The notes: generated by a model from the letters alone, not told the origin. 64,000 bases of DNA from Cyanoderma ruficeps (GCA_008694505.1 VZDJ01000090.1:4829521-4893520); one strand, 5' to 3'. Positions 33,521-48,200 are shown, numbered from the stretch's first letter. Numbers and translations are program-made.

Positions 33521-36500
33521 ACCTATCAAATTAATTTCAGATGGACTAATGTCCTGGCATTATTGCCTTTCTGTGAATTTCTTTAGCCAGTGAGCTCGAT
33601 GTTCCCCTGCAAAAAGAGGTTATTCTAAAATTGTCTGCATTTTTAAAAAACTCTTCTGACAAGTTTTGCAACTCTTGTCACTTCAATATGTTCAGCTAGT
33701 CTGTCTTTCATGTCAGCTTGAAAGAAAAGCAAGAGTAAGTTAAGCAGGTAATGGATTATCTCACAAAAATTGGCCCTGATTCTCCAGTTCTTGCTGAGGT
33801 GGACATCTTACAGTACACTGAGGTTATATGAGGAGGATTATATGATGGAAGGTTAGGAATTTTATATCATACATGAAGGAGGCAAGACTTGGAGTGTCCA
33901 TGGATCATGTGCCAGCACTGCAGCAACTTCCCAGCCTTCTTTGCTGCTTTCCTAGTCTGCTATAGGTGGTGTCTGAGAGGAGCATAATGGAATATTGCTA
34001 TAGGAAGCCATGGAGAGGCAGAGAAGGGTGGCACTGTACACAGCTTTTCTTCATTGAGGGAGAGTTAATGGAGAGCCTCTGAGTTACCACATGCACAACT
34101 GTGTGAGCTGGTAAGACCTGTGGTGGTGGAGAGCATGTTCCCAGCTCTGCAGAGATTGCGTGCTGCTGGGAAGGTGAGAGGATGATAGCAGAGGAAGGCT
34201 ATGTGATCTCGTGTGCCTTGTGTGGAGCGGTGAGGTGTGATAAGCAGCCTGGTGCTCTGGAGCCTGCCCTCAGAACTAGCAGGGAGATTGTGAGGCAATA
34301 AAGCACAGTGATGCAGAGTGTGAGAGAGGCTGTGAGCACGCTGGATATCGCACACGGCAGATATTGTGATGCTGGGTATCGTTGGAGAGAGAATACAGCA
34401 GAGCCGGCCGGTGTTCCAAGACTTCTAACAGCATTCCCGTGACTTTGATTGTTTGCCATTCATTCTCCCCATACGTAGGCAAGACCGACTGATCTGGGAA
34501 ACTATTGCAGCTGTTGCTATAAGCCTCCAGAAGGATCTAAAAGCTAATTGCAACAGCTAAACCAGCTGTTAGAATAAGGACTACATTCTCAGTCCTCAGA
34601 TCACGCCGTGTCCCTGTGGGATGGAGTTTCTTCTTCAGATCTAGGAGTCTGAGGGGAAGCAGCTGTGTTCTTTGCTGAGCCTCAACTAACTAGACCAGGA
34701 GAGACTTTTCTGACAATCAGGAGACTGAAAACTAAATAGCTGCTGTTATTTTAGGCCAGATTAGGAAAGTTTTTAGGAGGGGCTGGGATGCTGTGTTCAA
34801 CTGATGCACGGTGCAGTTCATCTTTCTGTTTCTTTCAACTGTTTCCTTTCTCAATGCATTAGAGACTGACTGGACTAAAACCCTGTGGGTCACTCTATGG
34901 TTTTCAACTTTGCTGGGAGAATGACATTTCAGGTCCCACCTTTCCTTCCCCTTAAAGCTCATAAGGATTTTCTGCCTCCTTCATCTTGGACTTGCTGTAG
35001 CAAGACTGGGGAAGAGCAACTGAGGTGCATATTAGCAGGAGAGTGAGAACAAGCAGAATGATCTTACAGGGTAGTAGCAGTAATTGTGGGGAGTCTGCTG
35101 ACTGCAGTTGCCTTAAACCACCAGGCTGTGTATTTTTATTTAGTTCCTCCCAGGTGAGATAACACTGGAAATAATTTCCCTCATTTCAGCTGTTACAGGG
35201 GAAGGTTTTTCATCACAGGCCAGGGCAGAAATGGTGAGCTGAGGACAGTGAAAGACAGTGGTTTGTGTAATCACCCTGCTGGGTGAGCACCTCTGGGAAC
35301 CACGCAGTAGCTAAGGAGGAGCTGCAGTAGCACACCTGGCTCTGCCACCTAGTTAATAAGCTCACTTGGACTGGGTTTTTTATGGAAGCACTGGAGTGTG
35401 TCTGCTCTACAGTCCCTAGGATGATCCACTTACTCAAATTATCCATTTTTTCCTTGTCCTGTAGGGCATCCCTGTTATCTTCCCTCCCTATTATCCAAGA
35501 TAATAGAGAGCTGACTTGCAATAATGCAGTCACAATGGCTCCACAGTGTCTGAATGATTCCCATGTGATTGACATTGTGTGTCTGTCGGAAGCTTCCTGA
35601 AGAGCAATTCTCCATCAACGCTTCTTCCATCAGTAGGCATTAGACAGAACAGTAGTGCAAGTCTGTTAAAGGCCAAGAAATCTGTTTCCCTATGACAACT
35701 AGGAGACAGGAATTATACAAAGGGAGGGACAATTCTTAATGTTGATATGACTTACTATAGATGTGGATCGAGGTCATAGAGACATGGGGGTCTCTGTGTA
35801 CTGTACCTGGGTTTCCTCAGCTCCCTGGGCCTACAGAAGAGTGCAGATAAGCAATAGATGGAGCAACAAACCTCTCAAATATTTTTGTATCTGCCACCAA
35901 GCAAAAGCAGACTACTCAAATGGAAAGGGCAAGGGGGCTTAATCCCAAGCTGTCATGACTCTAGTCTTTTCAACATTTGGTAATTTTGGTCTGTATCAGA
36001 AAATGCGTTTAAGAAGATTTAGCCTGTTCATGCTTAAGTGAGTCAAGGTTTTCCTTCTTATCGTATTTCTAGCCCAACAAGCAGGTCTGAAAATATCACA
36101 AGAAAACCTGGTTTCTAGCTTGGTTTTGCTAACTTGGTGAAGATGGATATAATTCTCACTGAAATTCTAGTTTATCATCAGAGCTGAAGCTTGTGTGGTT
36201 CATCACTAGTTATCACAGCCTACTGAGGTTCATCTCAGTGGTACGATAACACTGCTTTTGTGCTGCAGGTGGACCAATGTGGGAATGAGAACAGGATCTA
36301 TGTCCTCCACACGTTCAAAATGAGTTCTATGATTAGCTTTGAAGTGTTGAAGGGCAGGAGCCCAAAGCTGTCTGTGGTTTGCAGAGCCTAGGGGCTTTCA
36401 ATCCAGTTTTGTGCTTTGCCTTGGCATCCAGATAAACATGACCAGCATCTTATGTAAATGGAGATTCCTAGTCAAGCTGAAAATGCAGTGAAAGGCTCAG

Positions 36501-39500
36501 CCTCTGTCTGGTATAAATCATAACACTGACCCATGTACAGTGAATTATACTGGTAGACTTGGTGGTCTAAAACTTATTAAAAATTGATATGCTATCTATT
36601 CAGCAAATGTTTTGTCACTAGATTTTTTTTCGGCAAGTAATGCTAACTTCATTTCTCAACCCATTGGCTGTTTTGAGGCATTGTAGCTTTGACCATTCTT
36701 TTGCTTTCTCAGAGTGTTTTGCAACTCCTTACCTTTGTGCCGTGGCCATTGCTGCCTAAGTAGCGTGCCATGTGTGAGGGGAAGGCAGGAAGTTTAAAAA
36801 AACAGAAAGTGAATTATGCACTTTCCAGAACTAATCTTCAGACACTTGATCTGTGCTAAAATGCATGAGGCTTTAGGGATTTGTGAACATTTTCATGAAT
36901 AATAAGAGCTTCACAAGTAACAGGAGAGTGAACTCGCCGATCTTATTCCCAAATCTTTTATATATATAAGAGATACGATTGGCTCAAGCTTTCAGAAGGA
37001 GTTTGGCTGCAGGTCACTTTTTTTCTGATCAACAAAGAATAGGGCATGTGGGAAAGGAAGATGAAGCACATTATTTGCAGGGCTCCTACATCCATGAGTA
37101 TTCTTGACTTTTATAGATTTTTCAGTAAATTAGCATAACTACATAATCCAAGATTTCTTGCAGTTGTTTTCCCTCCCCAAGTTGATGTGACTGAGAGAGA
37201 ATGCGAATGCAAAAGCTTAAAAAGAAGACGGGAGGAAATTATCATACTTAATATTGTTTATATAGAAACTGGCATACTTTACAGAGCATCATCTGATTAA
37301 CTCGTTTCCAGCCCTGCAGCGTGTGTGCGTCTATGACGGCAGGGAGGAGAAATGAGAGCTAGGCCATGTTTTTTCCTGGCATGAGGAACTGTTGCTGTAA
37401 CACTTGTGTGGCTGGCAGCATGAGACATAATATTACCTAGAAGAAAACCTTTAAGCGTTGGATTAATTTCCCACCATCTGCATTCTGTCTGTACTGGAAA
37501 TCTAGATCCAGAGAGAAAGACTGAGGAGCAGATCTGAGTAGCTGGCAATTAGATTTGGAGAAGTGAAAAATGTTTTCAGAGACTCCTTCCTAGTCAGCTG
37601 TTCAGTGGCTGCAAGGGTTTGGTCAGCTGAGGAGCCAGTTTTGAAAAAGGCTCTTTGGCTTAATGTCCTGAAAAGATTGGCAGAGAGGAGCAGTACCTTA
37701 TTGCAGAGGCACTGCCAGTCGCAATTAGGTTGTTGGGTGCTGGCAGCTGAAAAAGGAATGCCAAGTTCTAAGGAAGCATCCAAGGAAATCGAGCTAAAAA
37801 GTTATGACCAAGTGGGATTTGCTCAAAAGGTGTACTGTTGTGTCAGGATGAAACCTCACCATGAAGCTGCCATAGATGTAGGGAGAGGAGATGGTGAATG
37901 GTAGAAGATCAAAGCAGAAAGGACTGGAAGGAAGAGGGAGCAGCAGAAGGAAAAAGTGAATTTCAGGCACCTGTCATTTCTTCTTTGACTGCAGTTTGCA
38001 TCAGCAGTGAACCACGGACAGCAAAACCCTCAGGGGAGAAGATAAGTCACTGAATATTCAGTGTAGCTGCCTTGTGCAGAGCCCAGAAGGGATGGCCTGT
38101 CTCAGCTGCCACCCAAAGCACAAAGGGTCCTTCCCAATGTGCAGTGTGACAGGCAGGTAGGGGGCTGAGTGAGGGTGGTGCAGCTGCTGGTGGGATCTCT
38201 GCCTGCTGTAATGTGCTTATGTTTGTATTTTGTTTTCTTCTCTTCTAGGTAAGTGCATAAAGTGCTTATGAATGGTTCTAAGGCGCTCTGGCACATGCTA
38301 TACTGGGATCTCTCTGGCTTCTCCAAAGAGGAGGAAAACACAGCACTCCCTGAAATGGTAACACCATAATCCGTGAAGTACATGTGTCGGTGATTACTGA
38401 GCAGCCCCCCTGTACTTCCACCTGCAAATCTGTTTTTCTTTTGTGCTTTTAGTGATAACCCAGAGCCAGTCAGAAATGCACACACAGTCTTTCTGAGCCT
38501 GGGGGTTCCACCCCCAGTGCCAGGTGACCACAGTCCCCTTGATGCCATAGCAGAGTTTGCATCCCACAATCTGCATCTTGGCATCTGCCACCTTTTGCTC
38601 CTGCTGTTTTCAGCTCTTCTTCAGGTCTCCCTATAGGGTGGTATATATTTTCTAGAAGAACAGCTTAAATATCAGCCCAAAAGTATTGTGGCCTTTGTTT
38701 CTCTTTCTGACTTCAGAAATTGTTGGATATTTGGACACTGCAGAGACCCATACAGTCACATTTCATACCTTACCTCATCAAGTTCAGGGAGCTCCCTGGA
38801 CGAGGTTTTCTAAATTCCTTTTCCTCCGGCTGACTTCTGATTCACCCAGTGGGGGATTGTTTTGAGAACATAGTGACAACCCAGCAAAAAGAAAATTCAG
38901 AACAGCACTTGGGGCAAAGCTCCTTGGCAGTGAGATGAATTGAGCTACTCAGGGGAAGTGCTGGGAATGTTATTGTTTGTGATGTTTAAAACTCTCTAGG
39001 TCAGAAATTGCAGGGAACAGTTCTGTGCTTGGCAAATGGACATACTGGTGGAGATGATGGGTCTTTCTCATCTCTGACAGCTTTTATTTATTATTATAAT
39101 TTATTGTTTTATTAGCCTCGGATCGTTGACTTCACCTCTAATTCAGTTTTGCTGTATATACTACACAGTCCATTATAAGCATGGAACTAAATGAAATGCT
39201 TTTGTGCTGATGTGGTGCTTGCTTGCTTCCCAGTGGAGCAAGGTGATATAAGCACAAGCATTAAATATATTTATGACAAATTTCTCATCTATTACTTTTA
39301 TTTAGAGTGGTTTTGAAGTAAAGTAGATTCTACTGGAAAACAAACATCTTTCTGAAGGCTGACAACAAATCCAAAAGCGTATTTGCATCCTTACTGGTTT
39401 TGTGTTTTGGGGTTTTTAATTTCATTTTTATTTTCACGAAGACAACTACAAAGCTGTAAGGGAGGAAAAGAGATCACCACTTTGTTTCATCTGCAGCTGG

Positions 39501-42500
39501 TGTAATAGATCCTGGCTCATCAGTGCTTGCTGGGGGAGATATCTGTATTCCTTTTTTTTTTAAGAACCAGAGTCGGGACAACACAGCTGAAGATATGAGC
39601 CATGTCTGTTCTTCATAGTCCTGAGTTGGAACAGCTTGCCTGATCTGGGAGCCATTTTGGAGCTACTCTGTCAAATATTTCATGCCTTAAGATCAGGAAA
39701 GCAATTCAGCATTCAAGCACATGGCTATCATTAAGCAAAATGTTGTATATGAAAAGCCCATTCTTTAGTAAAGAAAGAGAAGGGAAGATACTGTTGGGAG
39801 AGGAAGGGAATTATCATTTGATTTCTTTTCCCTAAAACAATGGTAGATACATGTATCTGTGTATGTCACCTGAGAGCTGCAGGGCTCTGGTAAATGCCAG
39901 GCCCTCTTCTGTGTTTTAGGGCATTATGTGTTTCCTGAAAGGAAAATGATGCTTACATTAGATAATAATATCAAATAATAATAATAGAAGGGATTTTCTC
40001 TTGAGGTTAAGGGCCTTCCTTCTTGGCTACTTCCTGTCCTGACACACTTCAGGGAAATATTCTTGCTTCCAGACTTTTAATCTTCCCTGGTGTCCATCAT
40101 TTCTCTAGGATATTAGCTTTTTGTTGTTGTCCCAGCCTCACTGATAGGCTTCAGCAGGTCTTAGCCCAGGTTGCAGCTGGGCTTATCTGGCTTAGCCAGA
40201 TAAAATGCAGCTACAGTGTCCTGCACTGGGACATGTTTATGAACATACCATGAAACTGAAATTCTTCAGGAAGAAATGCTTTTCATCATTTCTTCCCATA
40301 GAGCTAGGTTACCCTTATTAATAGAAACCCTCTAAAAATACCCTTCTGCTGGGAAATGGTTTGAAAACCTTGAGTACCCTTTCACGGGCATTCAGTTTTT
40401 ACTTTTGATTTTAATCCTTTTTTAGCCAGACCTTTTTGTAATTGTGTTGTTGTCTTTCTTAATTTGATCCGTGGTTTAGTTTACTGTTTTTCAGCTCACT
40501 TTCTCAAAAAAAACCAAAAAACCCAAACAATTATCAGATTTTGGGGGAATCCTAGGGCCTTCAGGAAGCCCTCTATCCTCATCTATAACCAGCAGCAAGG
40601 TGGTTGGTACAAGAGTTTGTATGCATACAGTACAGTCAGCTGACATTACCTCTGATAGTGACCATTTTTAGTGAACTGAGCTGAGCATATGATGTTCATG
40701 CATCCTGTTTCTTGTTTTATTTTGTCTTTTTCTTGTTTTCTTTCTTTGTCTTTCAAGTTCTGCACTGTACCATCCCTGACTGCTCATCTTCTGGGCTCTT
40801 CTCACTGAGGCTGCAGAAGAGGCCTTCCAGATTCTCCCAAATGCACTTTAACAAACACGGTTAGGGAGCCTCGTGGATGGTGATCCCTACATCTAATGAT
40901 GCTGCAACTTGCAAGCAAAGCAAATAGGTGGCAGGACTGAAAAAGCAGTTGTGAGGACAGATTTTAATTGCCATGCTGAGAAGTTAGATAAGAGTCATGA
41001 AAGAGCTTGGAAAAATGTGAAGATTTATATACCATAGTAAGACCCTAAGGCTGCAGCCATGTTTGAAAACATTTTCAAAATTGACTACTAAAAGAATGAG
41101 AACATGTAGGCTACTGTGCCTTTCCTCCTCATTCCTTTGCTTCCCCTATTCTCCACCAATTAATTTGTTTTTCTTTTCCTTCTCTGGCTTTCTTTGTTTT
41201 CACATTCTGCCCCCTTTCTGATATATTCTCTTGATTGCTGGGTGATTCCTCTCTGTCCCACGTACTCCTTTTTGTGTGTTTGCAATTTTTCTTAATCTGC
41301 AATAAAGCCAGTGTCTGATTGTCTTTGAAAGTGGATTCTACCTGAGCTATTTATCAGCTATGTAGATTGCACTTCCTTCATCTTGTTAACTATTTGGTAT
41401 ATAAAGACATATTGCATGCCGTCACTGGATAATTCAGTTATAAACTATGCTGCATAGAAATTACTTTTTTTTTTCCTCTTATTGTGGGAACTGATGTGAA
41501 AAATTTCATCCTGATACAGTTGATTTTTTTGTTGCTCTTTTCTCTCAAGAATCCCTGGCCCTTTTCTGCCAATGCCCCTTTTGGGATCTCAGTGCTCTTT
41601 TTCCATGGATTTTTCCAGTTTAGTTGAATCTACTGCTGTGTGGATTTGATCATGTGGATCCTCATCAAGTGACTAAGCAGAGTGCAGTGTTCCTGAGACT
41701 TGAAGGACCCTGTGCACTGGCAGGTAGCATCCAAGCACTCATTACCCAGTGCAGGATGCTGTTTCACCCTAAACTGTAGCAGCAGGATCCCTGTTTTAAC
41801 ACCCCTGAACCAAATTTCATTCAACAGTTTCAATCAAACTGGATCCTTAATACTTGCAAACTGTTGTGTGAACCAAGTTGTGAATTTGTGTAGGGTTTAA
41901 TACACTAAGCTCCCAGATCATAGAGAGAGCACTGGAGGAAAGGAGAAAATGTTTTGAGCTTCTTGTTACATAGCAGTCACTTTTGCCCGGCACTGTCAAT
42001 ATTACCAATATAATGGGCTCAACAATGGTCAGAAAGAACCCAGACTGTGGCACAACATCAGAGCTTTTATGGGCCCCCAGAGACTGAGATGTTGTGAAAA
42101 GCTGGCAGGTCTCATCTGACAATGATATGCTGTCTTTAAAGTGCCTGTCTGTGTCAGTCTGTGTCAGCTGGCGAAACAGATCCAGTCAGCAGCTCTCTCT
42201 TGGTCCTATCCTTTCATCTGGCGATACAACAACTGTTGAAGTCTCCAAATGTGTGCTGTGGTGCTGTTCAAGTAGAGAAGAAAAGGAGCCAGGGGACAAG
42301 AGGACCTTTGATAGATGCTAAACTGGAGAGGAGAACGGTCATTCCTGTCTCCTGGGCTTGGGTCCAGGTGAGCATGCGTAGGTGGAGCAGGATGTAAATG
42401 TCTGTGCGGGCAGTGCAATGATCTGGATCTGAGATGATTTGGAGGAGGTGTGTTACAGCAGTTAAGTGCAGGACATTTATTTGCTGGGAGCTGACTTTGA

Positions 42501-43479
42501 TCTTGGAACAGGACTAATGTGTGAAATGAATTTTGCTAGGTCTTGGTCTGCCTCCAATTGAGTGACTCCTGCATGAGGAGATGGATGAGATTGGAGTGTA
42601 AGCCTGAGTCCTCTCTTTGGGATGCATTTCCCTGGGACTCGGGCTGTGTCAGACTGCAAACTGGGAGACAAACTAAAGAACTAGGGAACAAACCTAGAAG
42701 CTGAGGATATGCATAACTCACTGTATGGGGCAGTATCTGCTTCATTGACTTGTCAAGCCCAAGTTTCTCTCAAGAATTTTTTTTTTTTGTAATTTTTTTT
42801 TTTAATGTCTTGCATCTCCTGGTTTCTTTGGCATAGAACCTTACATTGGTTTCTGGGGTTCTAGAGGATTTCTGGATTTCTAGAGGTAGTATCTCTTCCC
42901 ACAAACCTATTTAAAAAACCTTCTACTTAAAGGCATCATGTGCCTCCTGGTATACACAGAGCTTTCTGCTCATGGATACAATAAATGTCTCATTTAAGGC
43001 TTTAGATAGGAACACAGACCTCTAAGACTATTTCTAGGAAACCTGTGGAATTTTCCAGTACTCCTCTGACCTACACATAATGGCTGTAACACATGCCACA
43101 CAAACTGACATTTAGGCTGAATGGAAATACTGCTTTTCCATTCAAAAATTAATTTCCCCATCACTTTCCTGCCTGCCTGACTCCCTTTGTTGCTCACTCC
43201 CTCTCTCTTTGCCTGCCCTGTAACACTGCTGACCACAGGGTGCCAGTTCTGGCTGCCCATGCTGTGGCCATCCCTGCCTTTGTTTTACAGTCCAAGCCAG
43301 CTATGCTCCATACCAAGCTAGAAATTACGAGCTTCTCTTTTTTTGAGAGGTCAGGCTGTGTGAAGTACCCACTCTTCTCTGACCCGAGTCCCTGCAAATC
43401 TTTGTGCCCACCACAACACCACCAGTGAAGACTCACAGCAAGGTCATTCCGTGCTTGTGTTGTCCTCCAGGGAGATCCA
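33521..43479. other. unassigned non-coding DNA
   Basis: No gene supported over about 10 kb. An AAT-type repeat lies at 39961-39988, and T runs near 39549-39560 and 42776-42804. The minus-strand frame at 38102-38584 (160 codons) is in a locally GC-richer segment and has no recognisable domain. AT-rich unique blocks occur at 37120-37300 and 39070-39300. Confidence 0.5.
39961..39988 (+). repeat. (AAT)n-like repeat
   Basis: gataataatatcaaataata followed by ataatag, an imperfect trinucleotide repeat. Confidence 0.8.
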
Positions 43480-43730
43480 CACGTCGGCAGAGTTAATTAC
43501 ACTAACAGCCACAGAAATTATATTGGCCCACCACTGGCCTAGTGAGATGAATATCTCCCTTTCTTACTCACAGGGGGATGTTAATGGTATTTTTATTAAC
43601 TGGTGACCTGTTGACTGCTATTAGAATATAGATTGTATGCATAAACCAGGTCAGGGTACTGAAGATATGATTATAGAGCAATTACTGTGTCAGCCAGTGT
43701 GGCTTCTAATCAGAGCTGGCAAAGAGCCTT
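43480..43730. promoter_or_regulatory. candidate conserved non-coding element
   Basis: A unique block of balanced composition with homeodomain-like cores: gagttaattacac near 43490, ttaatggtatttttattaac near 43580-43600 and attatagagcaattactg near 43669-43688. There is no open frame or repeat signature. The enhancer interpretation is inference. Confidence 0.3.
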
Positions 43731-46700
43731 TGGAAGCCTGAAAACTGTTTTTGGAGTCCAACAAGAAGAAACAGCTTTGGATCAAAGTGTGTATTGTGCC
43801 TTTGCATCTTTCTGGAATTAAATGTCTGATTTTTTATGATTAGGATGGACAGTCAAGGAAGAAAGGAGTCTTAAGAAGCTCAGCTTTTAGTGGAAGACAA
43901 CTGATTAGGAGAGTTCAAAATTTGCAAACTTTTTTTTTCTTTTTGCTTTGTTCTCCTTTTTCTCCCTTTGTTATTATATGGTTTATGTTTATTTCACTGA
44001 GTTGGCTAAGGATGCTAATTCTGCTCTTGCCCTTTAAAATGAACTGCAAGGTCATGTGGCTGAGTGTCTGGAATGTCAGTAAAATGATTACACTAATACA
44101 TGCATTTCATTTCACGAGGGCCATAGCTACAGAACCAGCTTTAGAATAGTTCGACATTTGTCAGAATTATTAAAGGGGAAAAGGAATGGTAAAATCGAGA
44201 GCTGGCATGTCAGATGTAGAACCAGGGGCTGGCTTTCTCTTAGGAGCAGATATTCATTTGGAGATTGGATTGAATACCCTGATTCCCAGAGACTAGCTTT
44301 GTTTCACTAACAGCACCACTGATCCTAGTGAGGTGACTGGAATAGGTGGAAGAACCACCTCACGTGGACAAGAGCTCAATGCTCATGTGTGCCTTGACTG
44401 GTGCTTGTAACCACATTTATATTACCTGCATTTATGGGTTAGACAGCAAACTGTGTTGAGCTCACCAGCACACCTGCCAAATACACTTAAATTTTATGTT
44501 TTGCAGTGGTGGAGTTTGGTTTTACTGGAGAGCAGGACACATCACTATTTGCATGTTTATGATTATCTTCTTCCAAAAAAAAAAAAAATCCTAAATCTTC
44601 TGAGATTTGAAAAACTAAATAATCTCATGGTAATCTGAGGTTGAAGCTGGCTTTGTAATTCTGGTTCTCTGGTTTATGAAAAGAATATATGTGTTGAGAT
44701 TCAAGAGGAAATGAAATGCTTATAGATTTCACTTGATGATTAATATCTACTATATTGCTTAGAGAATAAATTATCTTCACTCTATTTTGGAACTGGAATT
44801 CATCTTAAATAGGAAAATAAAATTTGAATTATGAGTCTGTACCGGGCTCTCTGTTCTGATAGAGTTTGGTTGCATGAAAAAGCTTGAGCAGGAAGGCATG
44901 TTTGTATTTTTTCCATCACATTTTGAATTATCTCTCCAGTGTCGGGTGTTGTCGGTGTGGTTAGTAAGTTTTGCGTATTCTAGAAAATTCACCCATTGAT
45001 TTTATGAGATTTGCTTCTATTCTATCTGCTTTTTAACATGTGAATGAAAAGGGCATATTCTGAGGGCACAGCAAGAGAGGGAAGAGCAAGAGATTAATGT
45101 GCTTCCTGAACCAAACGTCTTGTGAAAGTAAAGGGAAAAATGTCCTTTCCCTGCCAATGTGTGGTTCAGTCCACCACACAGTGATGGCAAACCTTATCAT
45201 ACTTTTTTTTTAACCTTAAAACTTACTTTCTATGTTGTTTCCATAAGATTGTTTGCTTCTTAAAAAAAAAAAAGGGAAAGGCATTTCTTATCACTGTTTG
45301 GGGGGAGAAAAAATTTGGTGATATGAAACACAAAACATCAATAATGAGAATGGCACTGAAAAACACTGTGCATTACTATTTCAGGAGTTGTGATTTTTAA
45401 GCTGATATGATGATTCTTTGTGTTTTGACTTATTATCTTTTAATACCGAGAGTTGCTACAGAGGCAAATTTTCTTTCTATACAGTTTTTCTCTGACTAAC
45501 TTCCAGCAGTCTGGCATCTTATTTAATACTCTGTGTGTCAGAAATTCCCATTTCAGAGATGACTCTGTTTCCATCAAAGCTGCAGCCGTACTTCACAATT
45601 TCACTTATTAACAGCCTACTGAGATAATTGGGTCTGCCCAGCTCATTAAAAATAAAATATTGATGTTTTCTTAGGGTGGATGTAATTATCTTGCCCCCAC
45701 AGGGAACAGGCAGCATAAAGGAGGGATGGTGTGGTCTAATACACATCCTGCTATGCACCTGCTTGCTGCTCTGTAGCAAAGGAAATTAGGAATTTCTGGT
45801 GCGGTTACAATGGGTGAAGGTGGCAGTGCAGAAGAAAAGATTTCCTTCCAAGCCTGGACAGCACAAATTAATTTCCTTTTCTTTTTTTTTTTTACTTTTC
45901 TTTCTTTCTCTTTTTTTTTATTTTTATTTTTGTACAAACTGGGTCCAACAGGAATGTGCCACAATGCTTCTCTCTGGTGTACTTTACTGTGCTGTAGTAT
46001 TCTCTATAGTGTCCAATTGCTAAGACTTAATTCCAGGAAGAGATGTCTTCTCAGATGTTGTATACCAATGAGCAGCAAAGGAGCATGTTTCTCTTAACTG
46101 CCCCACTTGAAGTTATTCAAGACAAGATTACTGGAGCCAGTTCTACAAGTAAAAATTTAGAGCCTCAGCTTGTCTTTGCTGAGATCTTTTTTTCAGCCAT
46201 TTCTTCAGTGCACTGTATTTCTCTCTGTAAGGCACTGAATGGGTTGCTCTCAAATCCAGCTGTTAGAAGTTATCAAATGTATGATTAAATAGCAAAGACA
46301 TCAAGCCGCCACAGAACCATTGGTGAACTAGGAGCACTGGTGTCCTCCCATAACCTGAGTTACCCAATTTTCCTTGTCTGACTGTAGCTTTGAGATTCTT
46401 TAATGGTGCTCTACTGGCAGTGGGTTTTAATTTGCCATTGGTAAAAATGGATATGGAAGGCATAAGTATCAGGAAAAAAAACCCAAAAAAAACCACAGCA
46501 CATTTTGCTCCCTGTCCCATTCTTTCTGATTGTTTTAAATGAGTGTTAGAAGAGAGATACAAAAGAAAATCTAAAATATCAGAGAGCATTGAAGTAACTC
46601 TAGATGTGCCCATCTCATTATTCTGTTTTGGGTACATAGGACTTCAGGTCTAATTGAAAATCTCCTGTTCCGTGTGCTCTGTGGTGTGTTGCAGCTGCTG

Positions 46701-47639
46701 ATTAATCCTGGCTGGAACTAGATTGAGACACCTCATTGCACCCATTGTAAATCCACTGCGGGTTCAAGAGCTTGGTAACAGACTCTTGGGTACTCTCACT
46801 GTTTTAAAGGCATCCTGAACTTCCTTAGATCTACAACCTCACTTCTTGTCTTCTACCAGAGCATCATTGCTGTGGAGTGATCTGTTTGGAGGCCCTGGTC
46901 ATTAACTCACTCCCTTGGGCAGGTACAGTGCTAACTATCAGCAGGTGTAGTTTTCTGCCAAAATAAGCAGGTAAGGCACTGGAGAAGTTCACCAATGTGT
47001 TCTTCTGGAAATAACAGTAATTACTTTTGAGGGAAAGAATCCCACATGATTTTATAGAAAGTTTCTTTCCAAAAGCCTCCAGTCTGTGGGCAAGTAGGCA
47101 TTGCTGACTTAGAGAGTTTATGGGGTTTTTTAAGTATTGTTCTTCTGTACCACCTCCTGTATGTACAGCAGCCCTGATCCAGATGTCTTTGGCACTAGGA
47201 AGAATTGCAACATCCATTTCAGGGTGATTTGAGAGGAAACAAACTCCCTGCAGTTTTCAAGCCTGGTGGTCTGTGGCCTGGTTGTAGGGTCACCTCAGTT
47301 CATTTCTTTTCCAAGTTGAGCTATTACCAGTTTAAGAGCTGAAAAAGTCCTGTTGTGCTCTCTTCTCTGTCAGCAGCATTGCTAAGGGATTTTTCTCTTT
47401 CTTAGGTTCCTATTCTGGTGTGCCACAAATGATGTATCTAGCTCTGCGAAATGGCTGGAGGCAGCATTATAATTTCACAAGTTTGCTTCTGCAGTCTGCT
47501 CTGAAGTGCTTCATATGGAGGTCGATGGTAGACGTCTCTTGAGCAGGAATTAGGGAAAATAGACTAAAAGCAGCAGGGTTTATTCTACTTGTCTTTCAAG
47601 ACCGTGCTGTCTCAAACTTGGCAAAGTTGGGGCCCTCTC
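43731..47639. other. unassigned non-coding DNA
   Basis: No gene supported. An A run lies at 44576-44588, and a long T-rich pyrimidine tract at 45882-45936. No repeat family recognised. Confidence 0.5.
45882..45936 (+). repeat. polypyrimidine/T-rich tract
   Basis: About 55 bases of almost only T and C, with scattered A, then an abrupt change to mixed sequence. The opposite strand is poly-purine, and open frames through it are artefacts. Confidence 0.85.
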
Positions 47640-47960
47640 ACTGTTACTGGGACTGAAAAATCATCTGCTTCCAACATGCCAGTGAACAAAACCTAGAAGA
47701 TGGCCTTTAAATAGGCCACTTTCTCCTTCAGCAGACAGAGAATAAATGGTCACGTTTCTGAAAAATCTGGCCATGTTGTGACTATAACTGTCACAGTAGA
47801 AATTGCTGGGCCCTGAGCACTTTGGTATATCTGGCCTTTGTTTGGATAATGGAAGCTGAGCAGTTTGGAAAAATCTGTCCCTAATTATTGGTGCAGAGCC
47901 CTTGAAAATCTACCCCCGAGCTCTTCTCAAATAAAAATCTGGCCTCATGGGCACAACACT
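47640..47960 (+). repeat. possible old LINE 3' end with repeated 'atctggcc' motif
   Basis: The words aaaaatctggcc (near 47761), tatatctggcct (near 47827), gaaaatctaccc (near 47904) and aaaaatctggcct (near 47934) recur at intervals of 30-80 bases. Motifs of the form 'gaaaatctggccc' are common near the ends of ancient L3/CR1-clade elements. I cannot confirm a family. Confidence 0.25.
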
Positions 47961-48019
47961 GTCAGAAGCAGAGCCTGGCATAAAGTGCTTCTTATCCTTT
48001 TCAGTGATTTTGTCCTCCT

Positions 48020-48200
48020 GTGAAGTTTCTAATTTATTTTAATTGCTTTAAAACTTTTTAAATGAGGCTATTTAATGGCTAGGATTTTGACTTATGTATC
48101 GAAGCTTCAGTGCACTCCGCATTAAATGGCGTGTATTCCGTTATGCCTAAATTCTATTGTTATGCCTGCCCTTTGTGCCGGCTTTTCATTTTCCAGTTTG
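48020..48200. promoter_or_regulatory. candidate conserved non-coding element
   Basis: AT-rich unique sequence including ctaatttattttaattgctt near 48030 and repeated attaaatgg / ttatgcct words (48120-48165). It lacks repeat hallmarks and open frames. Inferred from composition only. Confidence 0.25.

Noticed and set aside
38102..38584. Minus-strand frame of 160 codons
   Set aside because: Lies in a GC-richer segment. No domain, and no splice or repeat context that would support a gene.
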